Below, piece by piece: positions 42,294 to 51,343 of a DNA stretch of 53,506 nt (within the stretch, counting starts at the first letter, position 1; each line of letters starts with the position of its first letter). The notes beneath the pieces were generated by a model, which was not told where the DNA came from, made no database searches, and worked only from the letters and a program-made list of their open reading frames with translations. Source of the stretch: DTU015 sp964406505 (lineage in GTDB: Bacteria; Bacillota; Sulfobacillia; Fermentithermobacillales; Fermentithermobacillaceae); NCBI GenBank assembly GCA_964406505.1, contig CAYORX010000012.1, forward strand, positions 1 through 53,506. Direction: 5' to 3'. Position numbers and translations under genes: made by a program.

Positions 42294-43343
42294 ATGGCTA
42301 ATTCCATGAAAACTGAAGGAAGTGGGCATAAAATCAGCCGGAATGTAAAAGGTATCGTGATTAAAACAGCGATATTATTTTTTGTTGTGATAATTTCTTT
42401 CTTGATATTTTGGAGTTCGTGTCCGCTTCCTGCGAAGTCGCCCCCTAGCACCGTACTTATAGAGCAAGGTTCATCAACAAGAGACATCGCCAATATTTTG
42501 ATGAAATCAGGAATTATCAGAAGTCCATTTTTATTTCGTGTTTTGGCGAAGTTAATCAAGGCAGATGGTAAAATGCAAGCAGGAGAATTTAGTTTTGAGT
42601 CAGGTTTGTACCTATGGGACATAATATCTAACTTGATAGAAGGCAAAGGAATGGTATATCGCACTCTTACAATAAAAGAAGGAAAATGTGTAGAAGAGAT
42701 AGCTACACTTATAGACGAAAAAGGTTATGGAGATAGAGCGAGGTTTTTGGAAATAGCTAAAGATCCTACACTTGTATCTTTGTGGGTAGAACCGGATCAG
42801 GTATCAGATATGGTATATCCTGTTGAAGGTTATTTGTTCCCTGACACTTACAATATACAAAGTGGCATGTCGGAAGAGCAGCTTGTTTTTATGATGATTA
42901 ATCGTTTTTCCGAAATATATACAAAGGATTTGGAGGAGAAAACCAATCAGTTGGGACTAACTGTACATCAAGTTTCTACACTTGCATCCATAGTGGAAAA
43001 AGAAGCTGTGGTCGATGAGGAACGCTCTATTATCGCCGCAGTGTTTTTAAACAGAGTAAAAATAGGAATGACATTAGGCGCGGATCCCACTGTCCTTTAT
43101 GCATTGGGCAGATTTAACGGGACATTGTTGCTCAAAGAACTCGATATTGATTCCCCTTACAATACATATAAGAACGTTGGCTTACCTCCCGGACCTATAT
43201 CAAATTTTGGCAAGGCTTCATTAGAAGCTGTGTTAAATCCTGCTGATGTAGATTATCTCTACTTCGTTTCCAAAAATGACGGAACACATGCTTTTTCGCA
43301 CACATTGTTGGAACATAACCGCAACGTGAAACTTTATCAGTAA
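42294..43343 (+). CDS. mltG: Endolytic murein transglycosylase MltG
   Basis: The protein has 349 residues. One N-terminal membrane helix (IKTAILFFVVIISFLIFWSS) is followed by an outside YceG-like domain. The catalytic region has LASIVEKEAVVDEERSIIAAVFLNRVKIGMTLGADPTVLYALG (in parts LASIVEKEA, AAVFLNRVKIGMTLGADPTVLYALG). Near the end come SPYNTYKNVGLPPGPISNFG and YFVSKNDGTHAFS. The Glu in IVEKEA is the expected catalytic residue. MltG trims nascent peptidoglycan at the membrane. ATG after CAGGAGT. Confidence 0.95.
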   Translation: MANSMKTEGSGHKISRNVKGIVIKTAILFFVVIISFLIFWSSCPLPAKSPPSTVLIEQGSSTRDIANILMKSGIIRSPFLFRVLAKLIKADGKMQAGEFSFESGLYLWDIISNLIEGKGMVYRTLTIKEGKCVEEIATLIDEKGYGDRARFLEIAKDPTLVSLWVEPDQVSDMVYPVEGYLFPDTYNIQSGMSEEQLVFMMINRFSEIYTKDLEEKTNQLGLTVHQVSTLASIVEKEAVVDEERSIIAAVFLNRVKIGMTLGADPTVLYALGRFNGTLLLKELDIDSPYNTYKNVGLPPGPISNFGKASLEAVLNPADVDYLYFVSKNDGTHAFSHTLLEHNRNVKLYQ

Positions 43344-43424
43344 AAACACCTACGCTCTCCTGAATAATTTCTGTACGCTTGTAGGAATTCTAAGACAAAT
43401 AACCTAGGCGTTTATTAGGGAGAG

Positions 43425-43892
43425 ATGGTCATGTCTAAAGCTAAACTATTTCTGTCTGTTTCATTAATGAGTGTGCTAGTTTGCTGTTTACATCTGAAAA
43501 CTGACATTTCTGGATGCTTTGCCGCGCCACAGACTTCCTGGGATGAAGTGAATCTCATCTCCAGGCTAATCGTGGGTGAGGCTTCAGGCGAACCTTTAGC
43601 AGGTCAGGTAGGCATTGGTGCAGTGATCCTCAACAGAGTACGCAGTCCGGAATTTCCCAACACTGTTGCAGGCGTTGTGTATGATCCATGGGCATTTGAA
43701 TCTGTAGAAAATGGGTCTATATGGACTAGAGAACCGACAGCTGTAGAAATTCGAGCGGCGGAGCTGGCGCTTAATGGTTGGGACCCAACTTATGGGGCTT
43801 TATATTTCTGGAATCCGGCAAAACCTGTTGTACCTTGGATCTGGTCGCGATCGATCATTGCTCAGATAGGATCTCATGTTTTTGGCAGGTAG
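43425..43892 (+). CDS. Spore cortex-lytic SleB/CwlJ-like hydrolase (short form)
   Basis: The protein has 155 residues with a signal peptide (LFLSVSLMSVLVCCLHL). The Hydrolase_2 domain is VGEASGEPLAGQVGIGAVILNRV (in parts VGEASGEPLAGQVGIG and AVILNRV), with catalytic Glu in GEA, then SPEFPNTVAGVVYDPWAFE and ALYFWNP. It lacks the N-terminal peptidoglycan-binding domain of full SleB, so it is a catalytic-domain-only form. It is directly followed by a YpeB-like gene, the normal SleB partner. ATG after AGGGAGAG. Confidence 0.88.
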   Translation: MVMSKAKLFLSVSLMSVLVCCLHLKTDISGCFAAPQTSWDEVNLISRLIVGEASGEPLAGQVGIGAVILNRVRSPEFPNTVAGVVYDPWAFESVENGSIWTREPTAVEIRAAELALNGWDPTYGALYFWNPAKPVVPWIWSRSIIAQIGSHVFGR

Positions 43893-43926
43893 TTTTGTTG
43901 AACATTACAATTAAGGGTGAGCATTC

Positions 43927-45318
43927 GTGAGATTAAATCGGGAAAAGTTAATGATGTGGATGTTTGCTGTGATCGCGATCCTATCTATCGCTTTTGGAAC
44001 TAGTCAATTTAAATATGTTCAGCAGTCTAGAATCCACGACGAAATCGTTAAACAGCGAGCGTTGTTTAACCTGATTTCCCATGTGGAGAATATGGAAGGA
44101 AACCTTGCAAAAACAAGAGTTTCATCCACCCCAGCCCAGCAAAGCAGTTTTCTAACAACTTGTTGGGGTCATTCTCAAGCAGCTCAAGAGAATATTTCTC
44201 TAATTGGAATGACCACGGTAGACCTTTCCGCAATGCAAAAGTTTTTAGCGCAGGTAGGAGATTATTCTATGATGCTATCGCAAAAGCTAGCGAGAGAGGA
44301 TGCAGTGACCCAGGAAGAATGGGAAACGCTAGGGGATTGTGAAATCCAAGTAGCAGATCTAGCACAAGCATTGGTCAAGACTGGAGCAATTATTTTGCAA
44401 GGCGGAAACACAGGTGATAAATCAAGATCAATTTCTTTCAACAAAACCGGGCTTAGGATTTCTGAAGATGAGACATGGTTTAGAGGATTTTCCGAAATAG
44501 ATAATTTGGTTCAAAGTGCTCCCACCATAGCATATGATGGTCCGTTTTCTGATCGGGTTTTAGCTTCAAAATCACTTGCGAATCCTGGACCTGAAATTTC
44601 CGCGAACAAAGCTAAAACCATAGGTTTGGAATTTATGAATTGTGGAACTAAATTCAAAAATGTGAATATTGAAAACATCGAAGGGACTATCCCGGCATTT
44701 ATGGTGTCGGCAAATACAGATGAGAAAAATGAAGTTTTTGTTGCTGTTGCGCGGGATGGGGGCGCGGTATTGTGGGGTATAGAACAGGGCAGTCGGCAAG
44801 GGGCAAAAATTGACTTAGAAGGTGCAAGGCAAGCAGCAGAAGAGTTTCTAAATCAAAGAAACTTCAGCGACTTAATCGAAATAGGTTGGCGCAAACCCAA
44901 AGAACAGGCTGGAGAGATGGTTTTTGCTTTTGCAAAAACTGCAGTCATTACAAATAATTCGAGGACTACGTCCGTAGTGCTTTATCCACAAATGGTCAAA
45001 GTTGAAGTAGCATTAGATACTAGCCGCGTGATTGGATACGACGCTACCGCATATTTGACAAACGATGTATCAGAACAACTCAAAGTTCCTTTAGTTTCAG
45101 CCAAAGAAGCGAGAACAATGCTTAGTCCCGAACTAGACATTGTAAAACAACCGAGATTGACTGTTATTCCCCTAGTCTCGGGACGGTCGATTATGGCTTG
45201 GGAATTTGAGTCATCTCATCAGAAAGATACTTATTTAATTTATGTAAATGCCATGACTGGAAAAGAGGAAATTGTACTTCGGATGATTACTGGCGAAACA
45301 GGTGAACTTACTACATAA
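43927..45318 (+). CDS. ypeB: YpeB-like spore germination protein
   Basis: The protein has 463 residues with an N-terminal membrane anchor (MMWMFAVIAILSIAFGTSQF). A helical YpeB_N region follows (residues 30-215), then three PepSY-like repeats beginning ISANKAKTIGLEFMN, IDLEGARQAAEEFLN and VSAKEARTMLSPEL. Acts with SleB in cortex hydrolysis during germination, and gene order supports this. The start is GTG 43927 after AAGGGTGAGC (the ATG-like frame is open upstream but unsupported). The pair is probably transcribed in the forespore; I saw no convincing sigma-G promoter. Confidence 0.85.
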   Translation: MRLNREKLMMWMFAVIAILSIAFGTSQFKYVQQSRIHDEIVKQRALFNLISHVENMEGNLAKTRVSSTPAQQSSFLTTCWGHSQAAQENISLIGMTTVDLSAMQKFLAQVGDYSMMLSQKLAREDAVTQEEWETLGDCEIQVADLAQALVKTGAIILQGGNTGDKSRSISFNKTGLRISEDETWFRGFSEIDNLVQSAPTIAYDGPFSDRVLASKSLANPGPEISANKAKTIGLEFMNCGTKFKNVNIENIEGTIPAFMVSANTDEKNEVFVAVARDGGAVLWGIEQGSRQGAKIDLEGARQAAEEFLNQRNFSDLIEIGWRKPKEQAGEMVFAFAKTAVITNNSRTTSVVLYPQMVKVEVALDTSRVIGYDATAYLTNDVSEQLKVPLVSAKEARTMLSPELDIVKQPRLTVIPLVSGRSIMAWEFESSHQKDTYLIYVNAMTGKEEIVLRMITGETGELTT

Positions 45319-45390
45319 ATTACGCAGTTGGGAATAGTGTGAAGTTCTTAGAGGAATCATATTTAGGAGATCTAAAAGGAGGTGGTGGTT

Positions 45391-45579
45391 TTGGGGCTTA
45401 CACAAGTCGAAAGTCGATATCTTGTTGAATCTATTAAGAATGAAACTTTGATGTGTCAAAAGTTTGCCAACTACCTTAATCAAGTGCAAGATCCGGAGTT
45501 ACGAAGGCTAGTTGGTTCTTTGAAAAAAACTAGTCAACAGCACGTTGACATGCTTACCAACCACATTACTCTGTCCTAA
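45391..45579 (+). CDS. Small CotF-like spore coat protein
   Basis: About 62 residues. ESRYLVESIKNETLMCQKFANYLNQVQDPELRRLVGSLKKTSQQHVDMLTNHI (in parts ESRYLVESIKNETLMCQKF and LKKTSQQHVDMLTNHI) resembles the first helical half of CotF/ferritin-like coat proteins. TTG 45391 follows AAAGGAGG at eight bases; the GTG at 45382 is inside that site. It is followed after 17 bases by the larger CotF protein, so they look co-transcribed. Confidence 0.7.
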   Translation: MGLTQVESRYLVESIKNETLMCQKFANYLNQVQDPELRRLVGSLKKTSQQHVDMLTNHITLS

Positions 45580-45596
45580 AGGAGGGAAGAGGCTGT

Positions 45597-46718
45597 ATGT
45601 CCCAGATGTTTGAACCAGGCCATGGAACGAGTGGGTTATCCGACAAGGAAATCGCTGAAGATATCCTGACAGGTAAGAAATATATATCAAACTACTATTA
45701 TGCTCCTGCTGTATTAGAATCGATGAATTCTGAACTTAGGAGCACTTTCCAACAGATTAACAATAATACCCAGTCCCAGGCTAAGGAGGTATTTGATTAT
45801 CTCAATTCAAAAGGTTGGTATAAACCAAGGCAAGCTGATGCCGAATCTCTTAACGAATTAAAAAACACAGCGCAAGAATCTAAACGGATTTTGTCATCAG
45901 GTGCCACGGAAAATTCAAACTTAGGAGGCAAAAGCATAGTGATCGGAAGTCAAAGTAGCGGATGGCAATCTCATTCATCTTTTCAACCCCAACAAACAAA
46001 TATGGGGTGGCAGACTCATCCATCATCACAACAGCATCAACAAACCGGAAGTTCTTATCATCAATCTCAAACTCATCAAGGGCAGGCTGGTACAAGCGGG
46101 CATCTAACCCCTAGTGGCTCATCCCAATGGTCACATTGGGGTGGGCAGCCAGGTCAATCTCAGCAAAGTACTCAAGGTCATTCTGGCGTTTTCGGTAGCC
46201 ATTGGACTTCGGGAAGCCAAAGCAGTCCTATCGGGCATAGCGGTTATGGTTGGCATATGCAGGGTGGACCGTTGCAGCATTCTCAGGTTGGAACCGGCTG
46301 GCAACCTAGTTTTAGCCAAACCCCACAATGGACCGGGACACAAACGGGAGAAGGTCAAAGCGGCATGGGCCCAAGCAGTCTTGCTCAATGGGCGCATTGG
46401 GGTGGGCAACCAAGTCTAATGCAGCAAGGAACTGGTGGACACGCAAGCAGTTTTGGAAGCCAAGGAAATGTGGGCAGTCATAGTGGTTATGGTACCCACG
46501 GAGGATATGGTTCTATAACTGATGGAACATCCCATTCATCACAATTAGGTACAGGCTGGCAACCTACTTATAGCCAAACACCTCAATGGACTGGAACACA
46601 AAGTGGAGAAGGTCAAAGCGGCATGGGCCCAAGCAGTTTAGCCCAGTGGTCACATTGGGGTGGGCAACCAAGTTGGTCCCAATCGCATTCAGGAACTCAG
46701 CAAGGGCAATGGAGATAA
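45597..46718 (+). CDS. CotF-domain spore coat protein with Trp/Gln/Gly/Ser-rich repeat tail
   Basis: The protein has 373 residues. Residues 16-77 are CotF-like (DKEIAEDILTGKKYISNYYY ... FDYLNSKGWYKPRQA). From residue about 115 the sequence is low-complexity, rich in G, S, Q, H and W, with no Cys. A 43-residue unit occurs at 231-273 and 317-359 (GTGWQPSFSQTPQWTGTQ ... EGQSGMGPSSLAQW ... HWGGQPS), and a partial copy SSQWSHWGGQPG at 175-186. The pattern suggests a self-assembling or crosslinked coat layer. ATG start with GGAGGG 11 bases before. The tail is unusual for CotF proteins. Confidence 0.8.
   Translation: MSQMFEPGHGTSGLSDKEIAEDILTGKKYISNYYYAPAVLESMNSELRSTFQQINNNTQSQAKEVFDYLNSKGWYKPRQADAESLNELKNTAQESKRILSSGATENSNLGGKSIVIGSQSSGWQSHSSFQPQQTNMGWQTHPSSQQHQQTGSSYHQSQTHQGQAGTSGHLTPSGSSQWSHWGGQPGQSQQSTQGHSGVFGSHWTSGSQSSPIGHSGYGWHMQGGPLQHSQVGTGWQPSFSQTPQWTGTQTGEGQSGMGPSSLAQWAHWGGQPSLMQQGTGGHASSFGSQGNVGSHSGYGTHGGYGSITDGTSHSSQLGTGWQPTYSQTPQWTGTQSGEGQSGMGPSSLAQWSHWGGQPSWSQSHSGTQQGQWR
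46347..46637 (+). repeat. Direct repeat inside the coat protein gene
   Basis: A 33-base exact repeat (46347-46379 and 46605-46637) is the core of a roughly 130-base imperfect repeat encoding the two copies of the 43-residue unit. The copies are about 258 bases apart. The sequence between them has similar composition, so slippage or recombination could change copy number. Confidence 0.85.
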
Positions 46719-46748
46719 TTATTTAGAAAACTTGCAGATAACTAACGG

Positions 46749-46774
46749 CACGAGGGGCATTAATGCCCCTCGTG
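46749..46774. terminator. Bidirectional terminator between coat gene and glycosyltransferase
   Basis: CACGAGGGGCAT (46749-46760) pairs perfectly with ATGCCCCTCGTG (46763-46774) with a two-base spacer. The stop codon of the minus-strand glycosyltransferase (46760-46762) lies inside the palindrome. Confidence 0.75.
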
Positions 46775-47935
46775 TCGTGAAATTTTGCTCATTGCCATAT
46801 TCTTTGAGTGTGTGATGGATGTATAACAATTGACCAACTTTGCGCAACTGTGTTCCAATGAAAACTTGTCGGAGTTTACCAATGCGTTACGTTTCATTCT
46901 AGATAGTAGTTCCCGGTTATTAAGCAAGATTAAAGTTTTATCTGCAATATCTTCAGGATCGTTTTCGCACAAAAACCCATCGACTTTATTCTCAACCATA
47001 TCTTTAACTCCAAGTGCCCCTATTGCCACGCATGGTACTCCAGCAGATTTCGCTTCTACAATCACCAATCCTTGGGTATCAATAACTGATGAAAATAAAA
47101 AAATATCGGAACTAGCATACATATGGGGCATAATATGCGGAGGTACTTTTCCTGTAAAAATTATTCTGTGATCTATATTTAAATCTTTAGCAAGCTGGTT
47201 AAGGGTTTTGCGCATAGGACCATCTCCTACCATTACAAGAAAGCAATCTTTGCGTTTTTGAGCAAGGGAAAATGATTTAAGCAAGGTTTCCGGATTCTTT
47301 TCTTGGTTAAGCCTACCGACGCTCAACAAAATCGGAAGTTGCGCTGGAATATTGAACGTGTTTTGAATGTATTGCGGGTTACCGTGGCGGAATCGATCAA
47401 CATCTACGCCAGTGGGTATCACAAAAATCTGCGTTTCAATATTTTGTTCTAGCAGATAATCACGAATTGCGGTTGAAGGAGCGATTAGTGCATCGACACG
47501 TCTTGCAGTTATCAAGGCTCTGCTCTCAATAAGTTCAGAAGTCATATGACCTATTATAGGAATGTAATGAGAAAACATATTATACAAAGAATGGTATGTA
47601 AATACTACAGGTATATCTAGAAGCGTTCCCATGCGTAATCCCATTTTGCCAAGGTTAAAAGGTGAATGAATATGGATTATCTCTGGTGAAATTTCGTTTA
47701 ATGTAATTAAATGCTTTGGATTGGTTGGGATCGCTACGTAAAAATCAGGTTTTGTTGGGGCCTTAATCGATTGAAAACGGTAAACTCCTTCCTCATAGGT
47801 AGCATCTGGGTAAGAAGGGCAAAATACGGAAACATCATGATTCATACTGCTCAGTGTTTGTTTAGTCGTTGCAACTGAACGTGTAACTCCTGATATGTAA
47901 GGGTAGTAACTGTCCGTCCACATTGATATGCGCAC
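46760..47935 (-). CDS. Family 4 glycosyltransferase
   Basis: The protein has 391 residues. N-terminal GT-B half: ISMWTDSYYPYISGVTRSV (glycine-rich acceptor loop), EIIHIHSPFNLGKMG and VVFTYHSLYN. C-terminal half: IFVIPTGVDVDRF, LSVGRLNQEKNPETLL, LVMVGDGPMRK and VIVEAKSAGVPCVAIGALG with the E-x7-E nucleotide-sugar site. It most resembles diacylglycerol glucosyltransferases and cell-surface mannosyl/glucosyltransferases. The acceptor cannot be read from sequence. GTG start has only a weak ribosome site. Confidence 0.85.
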   Translation of the reverse strand: MRISMWTDSYYPYISGVTRSVATTKQTLSSMNHDVSVFCPSYPDATYEEGVYRFQSIKAPTKPDFYVAIPTNPKHLITLNEISPEIIHIHSPFNLGKMGLRMGTLLDIPVVFTYHSLYNMFSHYIPIIGHMTSELIESRALITARRVDALIAPSTAIRDYLLEQNIETQIFVIPTGVDVDRFRHGNPQYIQNTFNIPAQLPILLSVGRLNQEKNPETLLKSFSLAQKRKDCFLVMVGDGPMRKTLNQLAKDLNIDHRIIFTGKVPPHIMPHMYASSDIFLFSSVIDTQGLVIVEAKSAGVPCVAIGALGVKDMVENKVDGFLCENDPEDIADKTLILLNNRELLSRMKRNALVNSDKFSLEHSCAKLVNCYTSITHSKNMAMSKISRHEGH

Positions 47936-48097
47936 ATTATCACCATACTTATTATGTTCTGTTTTTGTTCAGAAAACAAGATAAGCCGCTTTCTAGTTAG
48001 CCGACATTTGCATAAAATTTTAAATTCGAAGGCAAAACATATTAAAGACTGATAACCTTGTGAAAAATTCTGTCGATACGAAACTTTGGAGGTCGTT

Positions 48098-49768
48098 ATG
48101 AAAAAAAGTAGGGTAAATGGGAATATCAAGGTCAATTTTCAAATTAAAGTTCATAGAGTGAAAAAAATATTTTACTTGTTTAGTTGTGTTTTATTGTTCT
48201 TTTTGGGATTGCTGATACGCTACCAAATCGTCGATTCTATTTGTGGCGCAAAGTATACAAAGCCAGCAGTACTTCAGAGAAGAGAATATGTTCCAGTGTC
48301 TATAGCAAGAGGAAAAATATTAGACAGAAACGGGATTCCTCTTCACAATCCGTATTGGCATGCGGCTTTAGCGGTTTTTCCATCTCAAATAGATGATCAT
48401 GCATCTTTTGCAAGTGAAGTAGCCCCTTTGACCGATCTGAGTGAGAATTATATTAAAGAAGTATTGCTGACTGAAACTGCCCCCTTCAAACTCTTGAGGG
48501 AAATACCACTAACCCGGGCCAAAGAAATTATTCTTCGTTCTATACCCGGTCTTATAGTAATTCCTGAGGAAATCAGATACGGCCCGTATTCACTTGCTAG
48601 GCACGTCGTTGGTCACATAAGACCCAATGCATACTTTAATGCTAAAGATAATGTAGGTGAATCTGGCCTAGAAAGTTGGTTCCAAACTGAACTATCCGGA
48701 GGCGAGTCGGCTTGGGTTGGTACTCTAGTTACAGGGGAGGGTCGCCCCATTCCTGGTTCTAGCGTAAGAATAGGTTCAATACGCGGACCCCAAACCAACC
48801 TCTTAACAACTATAGATATAAACATTCAACAGAAAGTTGAACAGGTGTTAGATAACAATACAATCAGTAAAGGCGCGGTAGTTGTATTAGATGTGGGTAG
48901 CGGTGACATTATGGCAATGGCATCTAGACCGCAATACGACCAAAACCACCCGGAGAATTATTTCCAATTGTTAAACTCCCCTTTTGTGAATAGATGTATT
49001 ACCGACTTTACTCCCGGTTCGATTTGGAAAACTGTTGTATTGGCGCTAGCGTTAGAGAAGGGTTATGTATCTCCTGACGAGATATTTGAATGCAAAGGAC
49101 AAATCTTATTAGGTTCAACTGCAGTAAATTGTGGCACTTCCAATGAAGGACATGGTCCTATTACTCTAAAAGAAGCATTAGCCCAGTCGTGTAACTGTGC
49201 TCTTATCCAAGTCGGATTAAGAATTTCGCCTGAAGAACTTGTAAATTGGGCCCAGGAGTGTTTCTTCGGAAATAAATTGCGTACTCCATTATCCCAGGAA
49301 TCCAGTGGTAAACTTCCCGAACTACATGCGATGATGCCGGGCGATGTAGCTAATTATACAATAGGTCAAGGCTATCTAACTGTCACCCCGTTACAAATCG
49401 CATGTTTTTATCGCTCTATTGTTTGTGATGGTAAATGGGTAAGTCCAACTCTTATACCAGATTCTGTAACCATGGAAAAAACATTATTTTCGAAATCCAC
49501 TGCAAAATTTCTACAAGAAGCATTACTCCTTTCGACGCAAAACGGCACTGGCGGTTCGGCATGGATATCTGGTTTCGGCAGCGCAGGTAAAACCGGAACG
49601 GCTGAAATAAGTGATGAATATTCTTCAGATCATGCCTGGTTTGTAGGGTGGACGCCAGTGTTAGCGCCTGAATATGTGATTTGCGTGTTTTGTGAGCGAA
49701 CCGGTAGTGGGCCTTCGTTAGCTGCCCCTTTGTTTAAGCAAATCGGTGAGCAATTACTTGAAGGTTAA
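48098..49768 (+). CDS. Class B penicillin-binding protein (transpeptidase)
   Basis: About 556 residues. A short cytoplasmic part and membrane anchor (IFYLFSCVLLFFLGLLIRYQIV) precede the PBP dimerisation domain (ARGKILDRNGIPLHNPYW). The transpeptidase has SxxK in FTPGSIWKTVV, SxN in AQSCNCALIQ and KTG in SAGKTGTAE. No PASTA repeats. The domain order resembles PBP2/SpoVD; the small size and the sporulation neighbours hint at a spore-cortex role but do not prove it. ATG 48098 after TTGGAGG; the TTG at 48086 overlaps this site. Confidence 0.92.
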   Translation: MKKSRVNGNIKVNFQIKVHRVKKIFYLFSCVLLFFLGLLIRYQIVDSICGAKYTKPAVLQRREYVPVSIARGKILDRNGIPLHNPYWHAALAVFPSQIDDHASFASEVAPLTDLSENYIKEVLLTETAPFKLLREIPLTRAKEIILRSIPGLIVIPEEIRYGPYSLARHVVGHIRPNAYFNAKDNVGESGLESWFQTELSGGESAWVGTLVTGEGRPIPGSSVRIGSIRGPQTNLLTTIDINIQQKVEQVLDNNTISKGAVVVLDVGSGDIMAMASRPQYDQNHPENYFQLLNSPFVNRCITDFTPGSIWKTVVLALALEKGYVSPDEIFECKGQILLGSTAVNCGTSNEGHGPITLKEALAQSCNCALIQVGLRISPEELVNWAQECFFGNKLRTPLSQESSGKLPELHAMMPGDVANYTIGQGYLTVTPLQIACFYRSIVCDGKWVSPTLIPDSVTMEKTLFSKSTAKFLQEALLLSTQNGTGGSAWISGFGSAGKTGTAEISDEYSSDHAWFVGWTPVLAPEYVICVFCERTGSGPSLAAPLFKQIGEQLLEG

Positions 49769-49845
49769 AAATCACCTTATGGACTGCTTAGATTTGGTAT
49801 GATACCATTTGTGAGAAATGGGTTAATTGAAAGGAGTCCTTCCTA

Positions 49846-51249
49846 ATGGGTTCAGCAATAATCTATTATTTCTGGTTTCTTGACATTTTAGGAATGAAAT
49901 CCATCGCATCGAAAGGCTTTGCTAAATGGGCAAAATCTTGGCATCATCCCTATGTAGTATACTCTGCTGCTAAACAGCTTATCCGCGATCATAAAACATC
50001 GGAGTCCGAAAAATTGCTAACAGATGCTTTGCAAAAAAGACCATCTTTAAGATGCGGACGTCTTTTAATTCATATACTTATTAACAACAATCAATATCAA
50101 AAAGCGGTTGATATTGCACTGCATCTATCAGCGCTTGAGCCCGACAACCCGTGGCCCTATCTTTTGGTGGGTGACATACAGTATTTCTTTTTAGGGGATA
50201 TCGAAGGATCTTTTAATTCATTCCGTAAAGCATTAGACATATGCAAAAAATCCAACCAAAAAAATCCGCTCAAGGTTGCATATAAACGCATATGCCGTCT
50301 TTTAGAAGAAAAGGATATGAGAAAAGAATTAATAGACCATTTAGGTGAGTTTATCAAATTGGAATCGTCTAATTTTCACGATCACGAGTTTCACCTTTTA
50401 ACTGAAGGTTTGATAGAGAGAAATCAATTAGACGATGCCAAAACTGTCCTGTCTTTGGGCATTAAAGCATATCCTAGAAGTTTGTTGTTAAGGCAGGCGT
50501 GGGAAAATTTCGGGTTCGGTAAACAAAATGATTTACCTAAAATCCCCACCATAGGTAACCCGCCGCCAGAAAATGTAGAACTTATACCGATTGAAACAAG
50601 ATTGTTTGTGGAAGATGACGATCCAGTAAAGGCGATGAAACAGTATATTTGTGATCCCAGACCAGATGATATAGCAACGCTTTCTTCCTGTGTAGCAGGT
50701 CTTATGGAGGGACGCATTTTCATGGAAGGTGCGGTCGAGCCGGGCTTGCTGGCAAAAACTCTTTCTAAATTCGTTGATCAAAAAGATGTACCATTTGGAG
50801 GGGCAGCACCCATGGCCAATCCTTTATCAATGCAAGTGCTTTTAGAAGAGATTGGGACATTGCGGACTTTGATTGCAGCGGCTGCAGGTGCTGTAGGTAA
50901 GATGTTAGGCATAAAAGGTTGGTTTTATATTGTTGGGGGTCAAGATGCAGGTCAAATCGATGATGTTTTAGGCAGTTTGCCTCCATATGACTACTATGTA
51001 ATTATGGGCCCGGAGAATCCTCAAAAATTATCGGAGCAAATTTCCTATGAGTTAGGCTGTGAAGCTTCAATTGTTGATGCAAACGATCTTGGCGTAGCGT
51101 GGGCCGTTGGTTATTCGAGCGGAGTTGATCCTACTTGGTTAGAAAAGGTTATGTCTAGCAATCCCGCGGGTAATCAGGAACAACAGACGCCTGTAGTATT
51201 GGTAAGAAAGCTATGTGCAACGACTTTGGAAAAGTCTGAGATTAACTAA
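49846..51249 (+). CDS. TPR protein fused to CofE-like F420 glutamyl-ligase domain
   Basis: The protein has 467 residues. N-terminus with a short hydrophobic run. Residues 40-225 are TPR-like helices (SESEKLLTDALQKRP, YQKAVDIALHLSALEPDNPWPYLLVGDI in parts, FNSFRKALDIC). Residues 240-455 match coenzyme F420-0:glutamate ligase (CofE family). Evidence: VELIPIETRLFVEDDDPVKAMKQYI (in parts), DIATLSSCVAGLMEGR, VPFGGAAPMANP, GWFYIVGGQDAGQIDDVLGSLPPYDYYVIMGPENP (in parts), and SIVDANDLGVAWAVGYSSGVD and TPVVLVRK. No F420 genes are visible nearby, so the substrate may not be F420. ATG after AAAGGAGT. Confidence 0.75.
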   Translation: MGSAIIYYFWFLDILGMKSIASKGFAKWAKSWHHPYVVYSAAKQLIRDHKTSESEKLLTDALQKRPSLRCGRLLIHILINNNQYQKAVDIALHLSALEPDNPWPYLLVGDIQYFFLGDIEGSFNSFRKALDICKKSNQKNPLKVAYKRICRLLEEKDMRKELIDHLGEFIKLESSNFHDHEFHLLTEGLIERNQLDDAKTVLSLGIKAYPRSLLLRQAWENFGFGKQNDLPKIPTIGNPPPENVELIPIETRLFVEDDDPVKAMKQYICDPRPDDIATLSSCVAGLMEGRIFMEGAVEPGLLAKTLSKFVDQKDVPFGGAAPMANPLSMQVLLEEIGTLRTLIAAAAGAVGKMLGIKGWFYIVGGQDAGQIDDVLGSLPPYDYYVIMGPENPQKLSEQISYELGCEASIVDANDLGVAWAVGYSSGVDPTWLEKVMSSNPAGNQEQQTPVVLVRKLCATTLEKSEIN

Positions 51250-51343
51250 TAATTCCTTCCGGACACGCACAAATATTAGCAAAGTTGAATATCTTATAGG
51301 TGTGTTCAAGTCGGCCTAAACTTTTTTCGGAGGGAACATTAGA

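Noticed and set aside
43344..43424. Sigma-G promoter before the SleB-like gene
   Set aside because: TGAATA at about 43362 fits a -35, but the best -10 (AATTCTA) is at a spacing of 19 bases and lacks the first C, so it remains unproven.
46114..46419. Alternative-frame and antisense open frames within the coat repeats
   Set aside because: They arise from the repetitive, low-stop composition of the CotF tail and have no ribosome site.
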